Positions 38,942 to 51,340 of a stretch of 64,000 nucleotides of DNA are shown piece after piece (the first letter of the stretch is position 1; each line of letters starts with the position of its first letter). The stretch lies in contig PDHQ01000125.1 in NCBI GenBank assembly GCA_003339415.1, positions 30,391-94,390 of the forward strand, written 5' to 3'. A model generated the notes under the pieces. It saw only the letters and a program-made list of their open reading frames with translations, did not search any database and was not told the DNA's origin. A program made the position numbers and the translations under genes. Source of the stretch: Ophiocordyceps camponoti-saundersi (nom. inval.) (taxonomy: Eukaryota > Ascomycota > Sordariomycetes > Hypocreales > Ophiocordycipitaceae).

Positions 38942-41900
38942 TACGCTAATTAACGAAGATAATAACGATAACTAGAAAGATTTTTAATAAAGATTAATAA
39001 ATTATATAATATACTTAAGTTATTTTTATTAATAGTTATTAGTTATATAATATACCTCCCTATCTTAATAGCGTTATAGCTTATTAACTTAAGTTTTACT
39101 AAGTTTATATACCTTATAATAAGGAGGATAATTAGCGCTTTATATAATAGATATTCTTAAATATAAGAAAGAAAAGTTTAGCTATTATATAATAATAATA
39201 CTAATAAGAGAGTAATAAGCGGAGATCTAATTAGCAGCTATACCGTTATCTAATATTTTTATCCGCTTTAATAATATTTAAAATCTTAAGCGTATTAAGG
39301 CTATTATTATCTAACGCTTAAGTTATTTTTTAATAGTTTTATTAGTAAATTATAATAAGGTAATAATAAAACTATATTATATTTACGCTAGAAATCCTTA
39401 CTTATTCGATATATATTTAACGAATAATAATAAGGCTTATATTATTTATATATAGCGGTCTTATATAATAAGATACTCTTTTATACGATAAAGCTAAGCG
39501 TTATAAACTCCTAAGCTAGCACCTTATACTCTAATAACTACTTTTATTAAGTTACCTAATAGCTAGCGGCGGGGATAGATAATAATAATACTAGGCGGAG
39601 CGCCTCCTAATACGGAGGAGTATATTACTATCTCGGATAATAAGTAGTAAGGGGCGGGGGTAGAAAAGAAATAGTAATAAGGTTAAACGATAAGGAAAAA
39701 AAAAAGAAAAAAAATTAAAAGAAAAGAAAAAAAATTAAGCGTTTAGGACTTATAGCTTTACTTTTTTTTAAAATTAAGCGTAGGGGTTAGATAATACCCG
39801 GAAAGAATTAATAATAATTTTCGTATAAAAATAATAAAAAAAAAATATAAAAATATAAAAAAAAGAAAGGTAAAGATAGAGGGTTAGATAAAGTAAAGAT
39901 ATAGGAAAGAAAAAAGTATAAGTCTTATATAACTTAGGTAAGTTATTAGATAGTAGCTTTAATCTGTAATTTATAAGAATTTATAAAAATAAAAGTTAAT
40001 AAAGCTAAGTTAGGGCTATTTTTAATATAGGCGTTAGCTAGGTTATTTTTATTATTAGTTTATTATATTTCTAAAATTTCCTTACGCTTATATAACTTAT
40101 AAATAGCTATAATATTAATTATTAGCTATTTTTCTATTATTAAGCCGAGCTTTACTAAGTAATTATATAATAAATAGAAGTTTATATAAAAAATAAGGGG
40201 AATCGGAGGCGTGCTTAGGGATTATACGATAGCTTAAATAGTTAAGTAAAGGGCTAAGCTAATATTAACGCTATTTACTATATTATAAAGTTCGCTTACT
40301 AAGATATTTTAAGTAACTTTTTTATATTTCGTAAAGGTTTAGTAAAGGATATTACCTTATATAATAAATAAGTTAGAGGATTAGTTTTCCTTACTAAGGA
40401 TAATTAAAGTATTAAGCTATAAGGTAAGGTCTCTATTATTCGCAAATAACTTATCTATAAAAGTAAATAGTTTCGTATAAAATAAGTTAAGTAAAATAAA
40501 CTATAAACTATAGGTAATATTATTAATCTACTACTAAATATATTTATTAAGGGCTAAAATATCTTATAAGGAAGGATTAGTTACTTAAGCGGCTACCGTA
40601 AAGTTATATAACGCCTTTAGTTAATAAGTAGAAATAATATATACTTCTCGGGCTCGCTAGCTAATAAAGTCCTATAAGGTAATATCGGTAGTTAGGTTAA
40701 TAACGTAAAGGCCCTTTACTTATCCTTTCTATATAAAAATAATATCGTATAGTTTACGCGTAATATAATTACTATTAAAGTTAATAAATAAGCTATTAGT
40801 AAGGAATATTTTAAGCTTTATATAAAGCTTTGCTTATTTTAACTTATTTTCCTTAAGTTTAGAAAATATATTAGATATAAAAGAGAATATATTATCTATT
40901 TATAAGCTCGTTATTCCGAATAAGTTAGGGCTAGCTATTATAAATAAAAGATATAAATTATACGATAAGGGCGTTATATAAAAGTTTATATAATAATAAT
41001 TATAATATATTTTAAACTAATATAATCTTAATTTTACTAGCTTATATAGTAGCTTCTTAATATATAAAAGAGTATAAGGTAAATATTAATCTTATAGTTT
41101 TTTAGGAAAGTACGTATATATTATATAACTTAAAGGATTAGTAAACTACGTATATACTTACCTAATATCTCGCAGTTTACCTTAGTAGTTATATAACTTT
41201 ATAAAAGTAAGTTTAAAGGTAAGAAGGAGGCGCTATAATATATATAAAATTATAGGTAATTATATAAAGATTTCTTCTTTACTATTATTTTTATAGCTCT
41301 AAATAACTAAGCGGGACTTTTCGTAAAAGCTATCGTTTAAGTTTTTTATTTTTTATATAAGACGCGTTTTAAAAATATATCTTATAAAGTCTAAGGAAAA
41401 GTTATATTAGATAAAAGTAAAAACTTCCTATATAGAGAGGGTATTAATTTCCTTATAATTAGAGGCCTCGAATAATTATCCTAAGGTAATAATAATACCT
41501 TATTACTATAATTATATAATAAGTATATAATTATCTTTTTCCTTCGTAATAATAAATATAAAGGGAAAAGCTTTATATAAGTTTTTATTATATAAGGGTA
41601 TAATTAGGATTTCGAACTATACCTTTTTCTTTATAGGTATAATAAGGAAAGAGCGGAGATAAGGTTTAACTTATATTATACGAAATCTAGTTAATCTTAT
41701 AAGAAGTTTAAGGATAATATCTTAGCTATCGAAACTAAAAATACGGAAAAGATTTTATTATTTATCCTTTTTACGCTAAATAAAAACTTCGCTTTAAAAA
41801 GGAAGCGATAAGATATTATATAAGTTAAGTTTACTTTAAGTATAGAGAGTATATAAAATATCCGCTTAAGCCTTAATTTATTATACTTATTTTATAGCGC

Positions 41901-42056
41901 GCTAAATCGCTTAAGCTCTTATAATAATATTAAGGGCTAGGGGTAAGTTATATAAAATATAAAAGTAAGCGCTAAAAATAAGAAATATTAAAATAAAGCT
42001 ATCTAATTTAGCTATATTATTAATAACTTTAATAGCTATCTAAAAGATAGTTATAT

Positions 42057-42070
42057 TATTAGTCTTAGTA
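42057..42070. repeat. Left target-site duplication of the tRNA-headed SINE
   Basis: TATTAGTCTTAGTA, repeated exactly at 42669-42682. A1 has a single diverged copy of this site near 11444-11457, so the whole 42071-42668 segment is an insertion. Confidence 0.92.
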
Positions 42071-42071
42071 T

Positions 42072-42153
42072 GCCCTCCTAGTATAGTAGTTAAGCGTCTA
42101 GAGATATTAGTCTCCTATAAGAGAGGCAGTCGGTTCGAATCCGGCGGAGGGCA
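42072..42153 (+). tRNA. tRNA-like head of the SINE (not a functional tRNA)
   Basis: The acceptor arms GCCCTCC and GGAGGGC pair over 7 bp, with discriminator A at 42153. The T arm GTCGG-TTCGAAT-CCGGC is intact with one G-U pair, and GGTTCGAATCC is a perfect B box. The A-box region TAGTATAGTAGTTAAGC is recognisable. The middle is non-canonical: TCTC can pair with either of two GAGA words, one candidate anticodon stem has a T-T mismatch, and U33 is missing. No anticodon can therefore be assigned. At 82 nt it is class II-like or carries a small insertion. Confidence 0.7.
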
Positions 42154-42154
42154 C

Positions 42155-42168
42155 GGGTATTTTTACCC
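42155..42168 (+). terminator. T5 hairpin just after the tRNA-like head
   Basis: GGGTATTTTTACCC forms a small stem with an A/T5 loop, starting 2 nt after the discriminator base. Copy 2 has GGGTGTTTTTCACCC. A T5 run can act as a weak RNA polymerase III terminator. Confidence 0.5.
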
Positions 42169-45100
42169 TAACTATATAGCCGGGGTACGGTCCGACCCCG
42201 GCATAACCCCGGCAGGAGTAGTAACCCTATCGGGCTCCTTTCCTCCCTCGGTAGGAGTAGTAACCCGGCCGAGGCTTAGGTAAGGTACGGGGGGTAAGGG
42301 TATAGTTAGATAATATAAGTTATTAGAGGAATAGGTCCCCTTTAATAGCGACTATAATCTAATAATAGAGTACGATTATAAAGTTAAAAACTATCTTCGC
42401 TACGGTATCTGCCGATATATATACCGAAACTACTTAAAACTTAGATAAGATATGCGATAAGAAGTATAGGTACCTCTTGCTTAGGACCGGCGTAACTTCG
42501 GATATTTCCTATAATAATTAAGCTTTCCGATATAACGAAGTTAGCCTATAAGCTAGCTAAATATATTAAGTAAAAGGTTTTTCCCCGGGCACTCCGGTTT
42601 TTCCTCTTTATTAAATAATTATATACCTAGATACCTATATAGGTTACTAGAGTAATATAATATATATATATTAGTCTTAGTATTAATTTCCTATTATAAG
42701 ATATCGTACGCCCGCCTAAAAGGGGTATATATATATTTAACCTTACTAATTGCCTAATACGCTTCGATAAGTATTTCTTTATATATAGTACTAAGTAGTT
42801 TCGCGTTTATACGAAATTTTAAAAAGGAAAAGTTAATCTTAGCATTATAAGAGATAATATTTAGTAAGCTTTAATATATATAAATCTAGCACTTATATAA
42901 GGCGTTTTAAGTATTTATTATTAATATATTTTATATAAAGGTAGCGGCTTAGAAAGATATAGCTTTATTAATAGCGTATAGGACTAGCTTACTATTAAGG
43001 TAAAAAATATCGATAATTAGTAAGTAATTAAAATTATAATTATCTTTAAGGGAGAATTTAAATTACTAAGGTTTTAAGTTATATAATTAATATTAGTAAT
43101 ATAAATATTAGATTAATTTAAAAGCTATAAGGGTTATATTTAAAAAACTAGCTTTTTTTAGTAAGTTATAAAGCTATTATATATAAGGGTAGCTAAAATA
43201 TTAATAAAGCTATTATAACTCTTATTCTATATAATATAATATAAATTCTTATTTTAAGATATTAAAAAATAAATATCCTTATTTCCTAATAATAGGAACT
43301 ATTATATTATTATATTATATAATAATATCCTTTATATTATTATAAAAGGTATAAAAGTAGTTAGTATCTTTAAGATAGAAAAGGAATAAGGTAGAAATAT
43401 TAAGAATATAGTAAAAGACTTTGCTTAAGGGGTTTTATATAATAATAGTTCTAATTAGCTTAGTAAGTTCTAAGAAGCTAAAATAGATTATATTTTTAGT
43501 TAAAGTTTAATTAATAGTTATATAAAGGTATTCCTAGATATAAGCTTCTACTTATAGTTTACTTATAGTTAAGATTTATATAGCTTTTATATTTTAAAGC
43601 TTACTTTAGTACGTTATATAATATATATTAAAAAGGAGGAATTATTCCGCGGAAACCGCTAAGGCCTTTAGTTAGTAGATATTATTACCGGTAAGGCGGT
43701 ATATATAAGCCGCTATAGTAAAAAATAAAACCGCGTTTTCGCCGCTAATAATTTTTTTTTTAATATTAGAGTTTTTATTATATAACTATAAGAACTAAGA
43801 ATTTTATTTATTAAAACTTTCGTATAATAAGAAGAATACGCTAAATTCTTCCTCTATAAGGGGGTCTTAGCTAGTTTTTTTATAATTAGTAAGGTATTAC
43901 TTATATATATATTAGATATTATCTAACTTATAGTTCGTAAACTAATATCTTTCCTTTTTATATATAAAGTACTTTTATATTATATAAGGTTAAAACTAAT
44001 ATTACTATAAGGAAAAATATTATATAAGGGGCGATTATTATTAGTAAGGAGTAAAAAAAAATTATCTAGGGTTCGTATAATACTTATTATAATTAAGGTA
44101 GCGTTATTTAATAAAAAACTAATTAGTAGTTTTATCCGTAACGATAGTAAGGGAGGAACGGAGGCGATTAATAAATATTTCGTATAATATATTTTAGAAT
44201 ATTATAGCTAATTTAAGTTTTAAAACGCCGCGATAAGCTTATATAATAGTAATAAGAAATTACTTTTCTCCTTAATAGTTAGGTCTAAAAGCTTATTAAA
44301 TAAGTCGAAATTTATTAAGAAAGGTATTAAGTAAATTTATTATAGTTTTATTAAGGTTTTCTTATTATATAATATTAAAAGAAAAAGTAATCTAATTTAT
44401 CTAATATAATAAATAGTTTATATAAATATTAAAATATATATTTAAAAAAGTATAAATTTTATTTTATTATTTATCTAATCTAATAAAATATAAATAATAG
44501 TCTTAAGCTTTATTTAAAAAGATATTTAGAAAAATAGCGTAAAATTAATCTTCTATTATACTAATATAGGAGTAATAGCTAATAAAAATCCTAGCTTTAT
44601 CGATTAGTATATTATATAGCCGCCTTATATAGTTTTAATCTTTTCGCTAACTTTTAAAAAAGGCGGTAACCTTATCTAAGGAGATTAGTTTATTTACTAC
44701 TTTTTATATTAGTAGTAATATATAAACTTATATAATACCTATTAAGGCTTAATTTATCGGTTCTAGGAGGGTCTAAGTTAGGGTTACTAAAAGTAGCTAT
44801 ATATTTAAGTTATATAAAGTAATTAACTTTTATATATAAGTTATATAAAGTAGGGGTTTAGCTAAGATATTTCGTAATAGCTATATTAAGATATATCTTA
44901 ACTTAGGGGGCTATATTAAATATAAAGCTCGTATTATATAATTTAAAAAAGTTAGTTTAGAAAAGGGGGGGTAGTCTAACTATATAGAAGGGGCTTTTTA
45001 TAAGTTAGGAGGTAAAATATTTTTTAGTTTAGTCTTAAGGAGTTATATAAAGTATTTAATTAATATATTATTTCTAATAAGCGGAATATATTATATAACT

Positions 45101-45770
45101 ATAATTTAAGTTAGTTTTTTTAAGAATATATAGTAAATATATTTTAGCTAGTAATAGGTTTATTTTTAAAGTTCCGATTAGATTATACGAAGAAGGTTAT
45201 CTTTATAAAAGTTAAAGTAAATAATATCGTATATTTACTAAGTAATAAATATTATTAATTTAACCTTATCGGGAGGTTATATAAGGTTAAGTTATATATC
45301 TTAATAAATTAAGTTCGTACTTTAAGTTTAAATATAAAGGTTAACTTCGCTTTCTTTTATTATTTTATTATATAAAACTAAAGTTTTATTTATTACTATC
45401 GTTATAGTTAATATATTTACTACTTCCTATTTAACTTCTAAAATTATAGAAGCTATATTATCGTTATTACGTTTTCGGAATACTATTAAAGGTAGTATTA
45501 TATAACTAATAAAAAGTACTAGGCTAAATATAGCTTTTCAGTAAGGACTTTATTATTAGTAAATATCGTACGTTACCTTAATCTTTTAGTCTTAATAATA
45601 ATATTAGGTAAAAATAGCTTTTTAGTAAGAACTAATATCGAGAAGTAAGGTAAAAGTATAAGTATCGGTTAATAGCAGGCATAGGGGCTTTTCGGTATCG
45701 TATAATACCTATCTCGTTACTTTAACTAATCTATAGTTAACTAATAATAACTAGTATAATTACTAATTAA

Positions 45771-46071
45771 TATTAAGTAGTTTTTATACGTATATATAAG
45801 TAAGAGAAAGTAAAGGTAACTTAAATTAAGTATAATTAGAGATAGATACCTTTCCTTTATCGTACGAGGAAAAGCGGCTATATAGCTAGATAATACTCTA
45901 CTTCTATACCCTCCTTCTTCTTATCTAAGCTACCTCCTACCTCCTAAGTTATATAAGGCATAACTTAAGCGGTAATATATATTTCGTTAAAGGCTTCCCT
46001 ATATCTATACTATCCTTTATATATATATTATATAATAGATATAAAGGGGTATAAAAAGATAATATCTAATA
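45771..46071 (+). repeat. A2 3' LTR
   Basis: 301-bp partner of 36279-36579, followed by TTAAA. Confidence 0.9.
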
Positions 46072-46163
46072 TTAAAGCTTTATAATAATAGCTTACTACT
46101 CTAAAAGCTAGGCGATAATAGCTTATTAAATATTAAGGTTATCTATAATTAAAATTATTTTAT

Positions 46164-46390
46164 TATAAAAATCTTATACTTTTTAATATTTATAAGAAGC
46201 TAACTTTCTTAATATAGAATAACTTAAGAGGTTTTAAGGTATATATAGTATATATATTTAAGGTTATAGTCTATATATAGCTTACGCCTGTCCTGCGCGC
46301 GGCGCTAACTAATTATATATATTTATATATACCCCGCGCCCGTTATACGCGCGGACTTAACTAAGCACCCTTTACGTAACTTAGCTATTC
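46164..46390 (-). repeat. G1 5' LTR, outer 23 bp missing
   Basis: Matches 26015-26264 directly. The match ends at ACTTAGCTATTC (46390), and sequence equivalent to the internal region of G3 starts at once. This is a rearrangement junction between G1 and G3. Confidence 0.82.
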
Positions 46391-47178
46391 TTAGGAAAAC
46401 GAATCCCCCTTATACTAAGTTTTTTATAAAGGGAGGACTTTTATAATAATATTACTTATAAAATATTAGATAAATATTTATAAATATTAATTAGAATATA
46501 AATTTATTTTCTCTTTTTTTTCTTATATTTATAAATTTTACTTTTTTTATTATTATATAAGCGGATAATAGCTATAATTATTATACTATTATAAGTAAAT
46601 CTTTTATATAGCGCTATTAGCTTAAGCGAATTCCCCTCTCTTATTTATAAGTAATTTATATTATTATATAAATATATTACTAATAGCGCGTATACTTTAA
46701 GCTATATTTATTTATTCGCTACCTTTTCTATTTTATAGCTAATATTAATAGCTAGTAATTACTTATAATAGTATATATAATCTTAAGCCTTACTTAGAAC
46801 TTTATCTTTAGCTTATTTTAAATAGCGCGTAATAATATTTTACTATATCTTAATAAGTAGGAAATTATAGTTTACTTTACTAGCAGATTAATTATCCTAT
46901 ACTCCGAATTTTAGCGAGTTATTTACCTTACTATAGCTATCCTTAGCTTTATCTTCGCAGCCCTTATCCGCTGCGAATCCTAATAGTATACTAATTACTA
47001 ATTCCTTACTATTAGCTTATAAGATATCTTTATAAGGGATTCAAGCTATGCCCGAATAACTAAGTTACGTAAGGTAATTAGTTATATTCGCGCGTAACGC
47101 GCGCGCGGATCGCCTACCCCTATTAGGCGTCACGACCCTTTTTATATAGCTTCTTATAGTTATTCTAAATAATAAAGT

Positions 47179-47388
47179 TATAAAGGTCTTACTAAAGCGA
47201 CTATAGAAGTAAGCTAAAATAGAGTTATAATTAAAGCTATCGAAGAGAGGAAGGAGAGGGGAGAGAAGCCCCCCCTCCTAAGCTAGCTATATACCCCGCG
47301 CGATAACTAAACGCTATCGGGAAGACCTAAATATATCCGCTATAATCCCCCCTATCTAGCTACGATTAGTTATAGACTAATCTTTTAT
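47179..47388 (+). repeat. S2 5' LTR
   Basis: 210 bp, starts TATAAAGG; pairs with 48746-48955. Confidence 0.85.
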
Positions 47389-48745
47389 ATAGCCCCCTCC
47401 TTAAGCTAGCTAAGAAAGTAAAAGTATAGGATAGAAAAGTTATATATTATTACGTTAGCGGGATACTTTATATAATCCCTAGCTAATAGCTTAATAGCCT
47501 CCGTAAAGATAAGGATAAGAGGGCAGAAAGGCTCCTTTATAGCTTAAGGAATTAAACCCTAATCTTTATAGGGAAAATTCTAATAAGCTTAGAATTATAA
47601 TACCGCTTAAGGTAAGAATTAATAAACTTATATACTAATAGTAAAAACTTACTTATATAGCTAGCGTATAAGATTAGGTAATATTATATTAGTTATAGGA
47701 AGCTTAGAAAATACCTTAATTATAGTAAATAGTAAAGCTAGCTATATACTTATCGCTATATATTATTAGCGCTAATTTATAAACTAAAGCGTAATATAAC
47801 TATAATATATATTTATTAATAAATCTACGCGCTTAAGCTATATATAAACTATCCTTATATAAGGTAACGTAATAAAGCTAGAAATTACCTAAGCTATAAT
47901 ATTTAGTATATACTTATTTTTCCTTACTTATTATCCCCTTAATTAAAATACTTTAGATTTACTTTTAATTACCTTACTTTACTTATAAAAAGCCCTAACC
48001 TTAATATCTTTATTTACTTATAAAGCTTTAGATAGTTACGCTTTAAATAACTAATTTAGTTATATTAATAGTAACGCTAGCGCTTAGTAGTATTAAAATA
48101 AGATTATATAAACGCGATATCGATTAAGTTAGTAGAAAGGGGGGGCGGTAAATTAACTAGTATATTAGAAATATTCCCGGAACTAAATACTTTATTAAAG
48201 CTTTAGAGAAAGCTAGTAAAGGCTACGTATATTATAAGCTAGTTTTTATAATCTAAGCGCTTTTATAGCTCCTTATATAGCTCGGATAAAAGTAGAATAA
48301 TCTTAATATAGTTAAACTAATTTAATAGTCCGGCTTCGAAAAAAGTATATTCTTACCTTATAATATATTCTCTAAGGGGCTTTAATAGCTCCTAATATAT
48401 CCTAACTAAGGAAAAACCTACTTAGCGCTCCTTATAACTTTTCCTAAGAAGCTTAAAAATATACGCTAAAAAGGCTTTAAGCTAGTAAGAAAAATTTATA
48501 GCTATAATAATATATAAGAGGAATATTTACTAAAAGGTGCTAAGATAAGAAAAGATATAGTAGAATTAGGACTTAGGCTCCCTAATTATAGCTTTATTAA
48601 TTATAAATTTAATATATATAGTAGCTAGCTAAGAGTCTAGGCTAGAATAAGCTAAAAGTAGCTTTAATATAGGTAGAATTTAATAGCGTTCTATACTAAG
48701 ATCTTACTTTTATATTCGGTTAGCGGTAAGAGAAGCTTTAATTAA

Positions 48746-48955
48746 TATAAAGGTTTTACTAAAGCGATTATAAAAGTAAGCTAAAGTAAAGTTATAATTA
48801 AAGCTATTAAAGAGAGGAAGGAGAGGGGAGAGAAGCCCCCCCTCCTAAGCTAGCTATATACCCCGCGCGATAACTAAGCGCTATCGGGAAGACCTAAATA
48901 TATCCGCTATAATCCCCCTTATTTAGCTACGATTAGTTATAAACTAATCCCTTAT
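48746..48955 (+). repeat. S2 3' LTR
   Basis: 210-bp partner of 47179-47388, ending AATCCCTTATA. Confidence 0.85.
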
Positions 48956-51013
48956 AAAGTTACCTCCTTATAGATAGCTTAGAGGCTAAACTTTTATATA
49001 AAATAACTATTATTATAATAGATAACTTTATCTTTTAAAAGGTAATTATTACTTAGCTTTAGTAATAATAAGTAATAATTTTTAAGCTATAAGAGGTTTT
49101 ATAAGCGTAACGCGATACGATTTACTCCTTAATATAATATTAGTAGCCTTAGCTAGATTTTTCGCTATAGCTGCTATAAAGGAAGCCCCTCCCTTTTAGC
49201 TCCTTTTTTAATAGCGATAAGATACTCTTTTTAGCTTAGCAGGCCTTAATATTATATAAGCTATTAGTAGATCGCGCTTTTATTAGTAATAATTATAACT
49301 AATAGGTTTTCCTTTATTAGTATCTATTACTTATTATTTAGTTTAAGGTAGCCTTATTTTTTAAATATAGTAAGGAATATTAATATTAAGTTAAAACTTT
49401 TCTTAAATATTTCGATATTATATTTACTAATCTTTACCGCTATTAAATAGCTATAATAAAGTTAGAAAAACTCTCTTAAGGTACCTCTAAGTTATTCTCT
49501 AATTTCCTTATTTATTTTAAGGTAAAACTTCCGCTTTTAAAAAGTATTATATAGGTAAATAAAATTAAAGTAATATATTTATATTATATACTTACCCCTA
49601 AGTTATAACGCTACTATCTTAAATATAATATCCTTATTAATAATTATATTTTAGCTATAGCTTATATTTATTTTATTATTATTAATATTAAATTATTCTA
49701 AATTAAAAATAAAGGTTAAATACCTTTTTCTCTTATTTCCCCCTAAGCGGCCTAGGATATCGATATATTTATAATAAATATCCGCTAAACTAATATAACT
49801 TTAGCGCGCTCCTCTTATAATTAAAGGCGCGGTAAATATAAAGAGTAATATTTAAAACTCCGCTACTCCGCTTCTTATATTTTTATAAAAGAATATAGTA
49901 AGTAATAGGTTAATAGTTATTACTTATATTATAGCTAAGTAAGCTATTTTATAAGGGATTGCCTAATATACCTATTATTGCCCTTATCCTTTTTTATATA
50001 TTTTATAGAAATTAAAAAAGCTAACTAAGATACTTATTTAGATTAGGGAAAAGAATCCCCCTTATATTAAGTCTCTTATAAGGGGAAGGTAATTATATTA
50101 ATTTAATAGATAGTAATTTAAAAAACTAATTTATAGATATTATAAGGAATATAAACGCTAATCCTCTCCTTATCCTTATTTTTATAAATTCTATTATTTT
50201 TATTAACATATAGGTAGATAGTAGCTATAATTATTACGCTATTATAAGCGAGTTTTAGGCATAATATTACTATTTTTAATATATCCCTTTTCCTACCCTG
50301 CGTATAATCTATATTATAGTTTAAACCCGCTATTAGAAGTAAGTTCGCTTTAAGGAATCCTCCCTAATTTATTATTTTATCTAGTTTATTACTAATATAA
50401 TAGCTAGTAGATATTTATAATTATATATATAATTTTTAGCCTAACTTAGGATATAATTCTTAGCTTATTATAAATAGCGCGGTATAATATATTTTTTTAC
50501 GCAAAATAGCGATATCTTATAATTTATTCTATAAATAATTTTATTATCTTATATAGCGAAACGCGAACTTTAAAATACTATATAGTTACTATACTTAGCT
50601 TAACCTTTACCGCGTTAATAAAATATAAATCCTATTAGTAAATAAGTTACCGCTTCCTTATTATAAGCTTATAAGATATCTTATATATTTTATAAGTTAA
50701 TATACTAGCTCCCTCTACCTCCTTAGTTTCTTTACTTTCCGAAATATCTTACTTTTATAACTTTTTTAATAAAAAGAAAGCTAATATATTTCCCCCTTAT
50801 CGTAATATATATAATTATTATATTTATTTACGATAATAGCTTAATAAATCTTTCCTATTATTACTATAAGGCCTGCTATATAATATACCGCGTAAGTATC
50901 CTCTTAAAATATAAAAGTAAATTATTAACCTAATAAATAAAAGTTAGATTCGTATTAGCTTATTATTTATAACTACCTTAGTCCTCTTTACTAAAAAGCT
51001 TAGGGGCAGCTAG

Positions 51014-51340
51014 CGGTTTTATATCGATTATTATACTTTAAATAAACTTACTAAGTAGGACTATTACTCCTTACCTCTTATAAAGGAAACTCTATATAAT
51101 CTTTCTAGCGCCTAATAGTTTACTAAGCTTAATATATATACCGCCTTTTATAAAATATATATTATAAAGGGCGAGGAATATCTAACTACTTTTTATATAT
51201 ATTTCGGGCTATTTAAATACTTTATTTATCTTTTTAGTTTAGCTAGCGCCCCCGCTTTATTTTAGTAGTATATTAATATATTTTTAGGTAACTCCCTTAA
51301 AGATTTTATAATTACTTACCTTAATAATATTCTTATTAAC
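51014..51340 (+). pseudogene. G2 gypsy reverse-transcriptase ghost
   Basis: From 51014 the frame reads RFYIDYYTLNKLTK. In the same frame, 101 codons on (51317-51328), it reads ITYLNNILI. This equals gypsy RF(C/I)DYRALNKLT ... TYLDDILI with both active-site Asp changed to Asn. Between them lie readable blocks such as FTKLNIYTAFYK. Confidence 0.88.

Larger units (their letters stand above)
42071..42668 (+). mobile_element. tRNA-headed SINE-like element, copy 1 (598 bp)
   Basis: The 14-bp target-site duplication encloses an 82-nt tRNA-like head, a body of about 500 bp and a (TA)n-like tail (about 42653-42668). The body matches 61353-61827 in reverse complement. Long duplication, tRNA head with RNA polymerase III boxes and no coding capacity define a SINE. 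Compared with copy 2 it carries an extra 39 bp (about 42227-42265) bounded by AGGAGTAGTAACC on both sides. It is fully RIP-mutated along with its A2 host. Confidence 0.85.
36279..46071 (+). mobile_element. LTR element A2 inserted in G1, itself carrying C3 and a SINE-like element
   Basis: 301-bp LTRs (36279-36579 and 45771-46071) are flanked by an exact 5-bp duplication TTAAA (36274-36278 and 46072-46076). Without C3 and the SINE-like insertion it is about 7.3 kb and collinear with A1 throughout. It splits the 5' part of G1. The interior is RIP-degraded, and its coding type is not recognised. Confidence 0.9.
26015..46390 (-). mobile_element. Gypsy-type LTR retrotransposon G1, with nested insertions
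   Basis: Direct LTR copies in minus orientation lie at 26015-26264 (3' LTR) and 46164-46390 (5' LTR, missing its outermost 23 bp). A gypsy reverse-transcriptase ghost is on the minus strand at 32282-32596. Three insertions split it: C2 (26788-28660), S1 (33293-35067) and A2 (36279-46071). Removing them leaves about 6.9 kb, a normal gypsy length. The interior matches G3 in reverse complement from both ends inward. Confidence 0.85.
47179..48955 (+). mobile_element. Short LTR element S2 (1.78 kb) inside the G2 LTR
   Basis: 210-bp LTRs at 47179-47388 and 48746-48955 enclose the same 1.36-kb non-coding interior as S1. The target word AAAGT(T) is repeated on both sides, a 5-6 bp duplication. The empty site is visible in the 3' LTR of G2. 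This is the innermost layer of the G3/G2/S2 nest. Confidence 0.88.
47031..48998 (+). repeat. G2 5' LTR, split by S2
   Basis: LTR sequence 47031-47178 continues at 48956-48998; the intact version is 55167-55352, where AATAAAGTTACCTCCTTATA is uninterrupted at about 55306-55325. Confidence 0.88.

Noticed and set aside
42072..42153. A genuine cellular tRNA gene
   Set aside because: The 14-bp duplication encloses it with the body, the anticodon arm is not canonical and U33 is missing, so it is the head of a mobile element.
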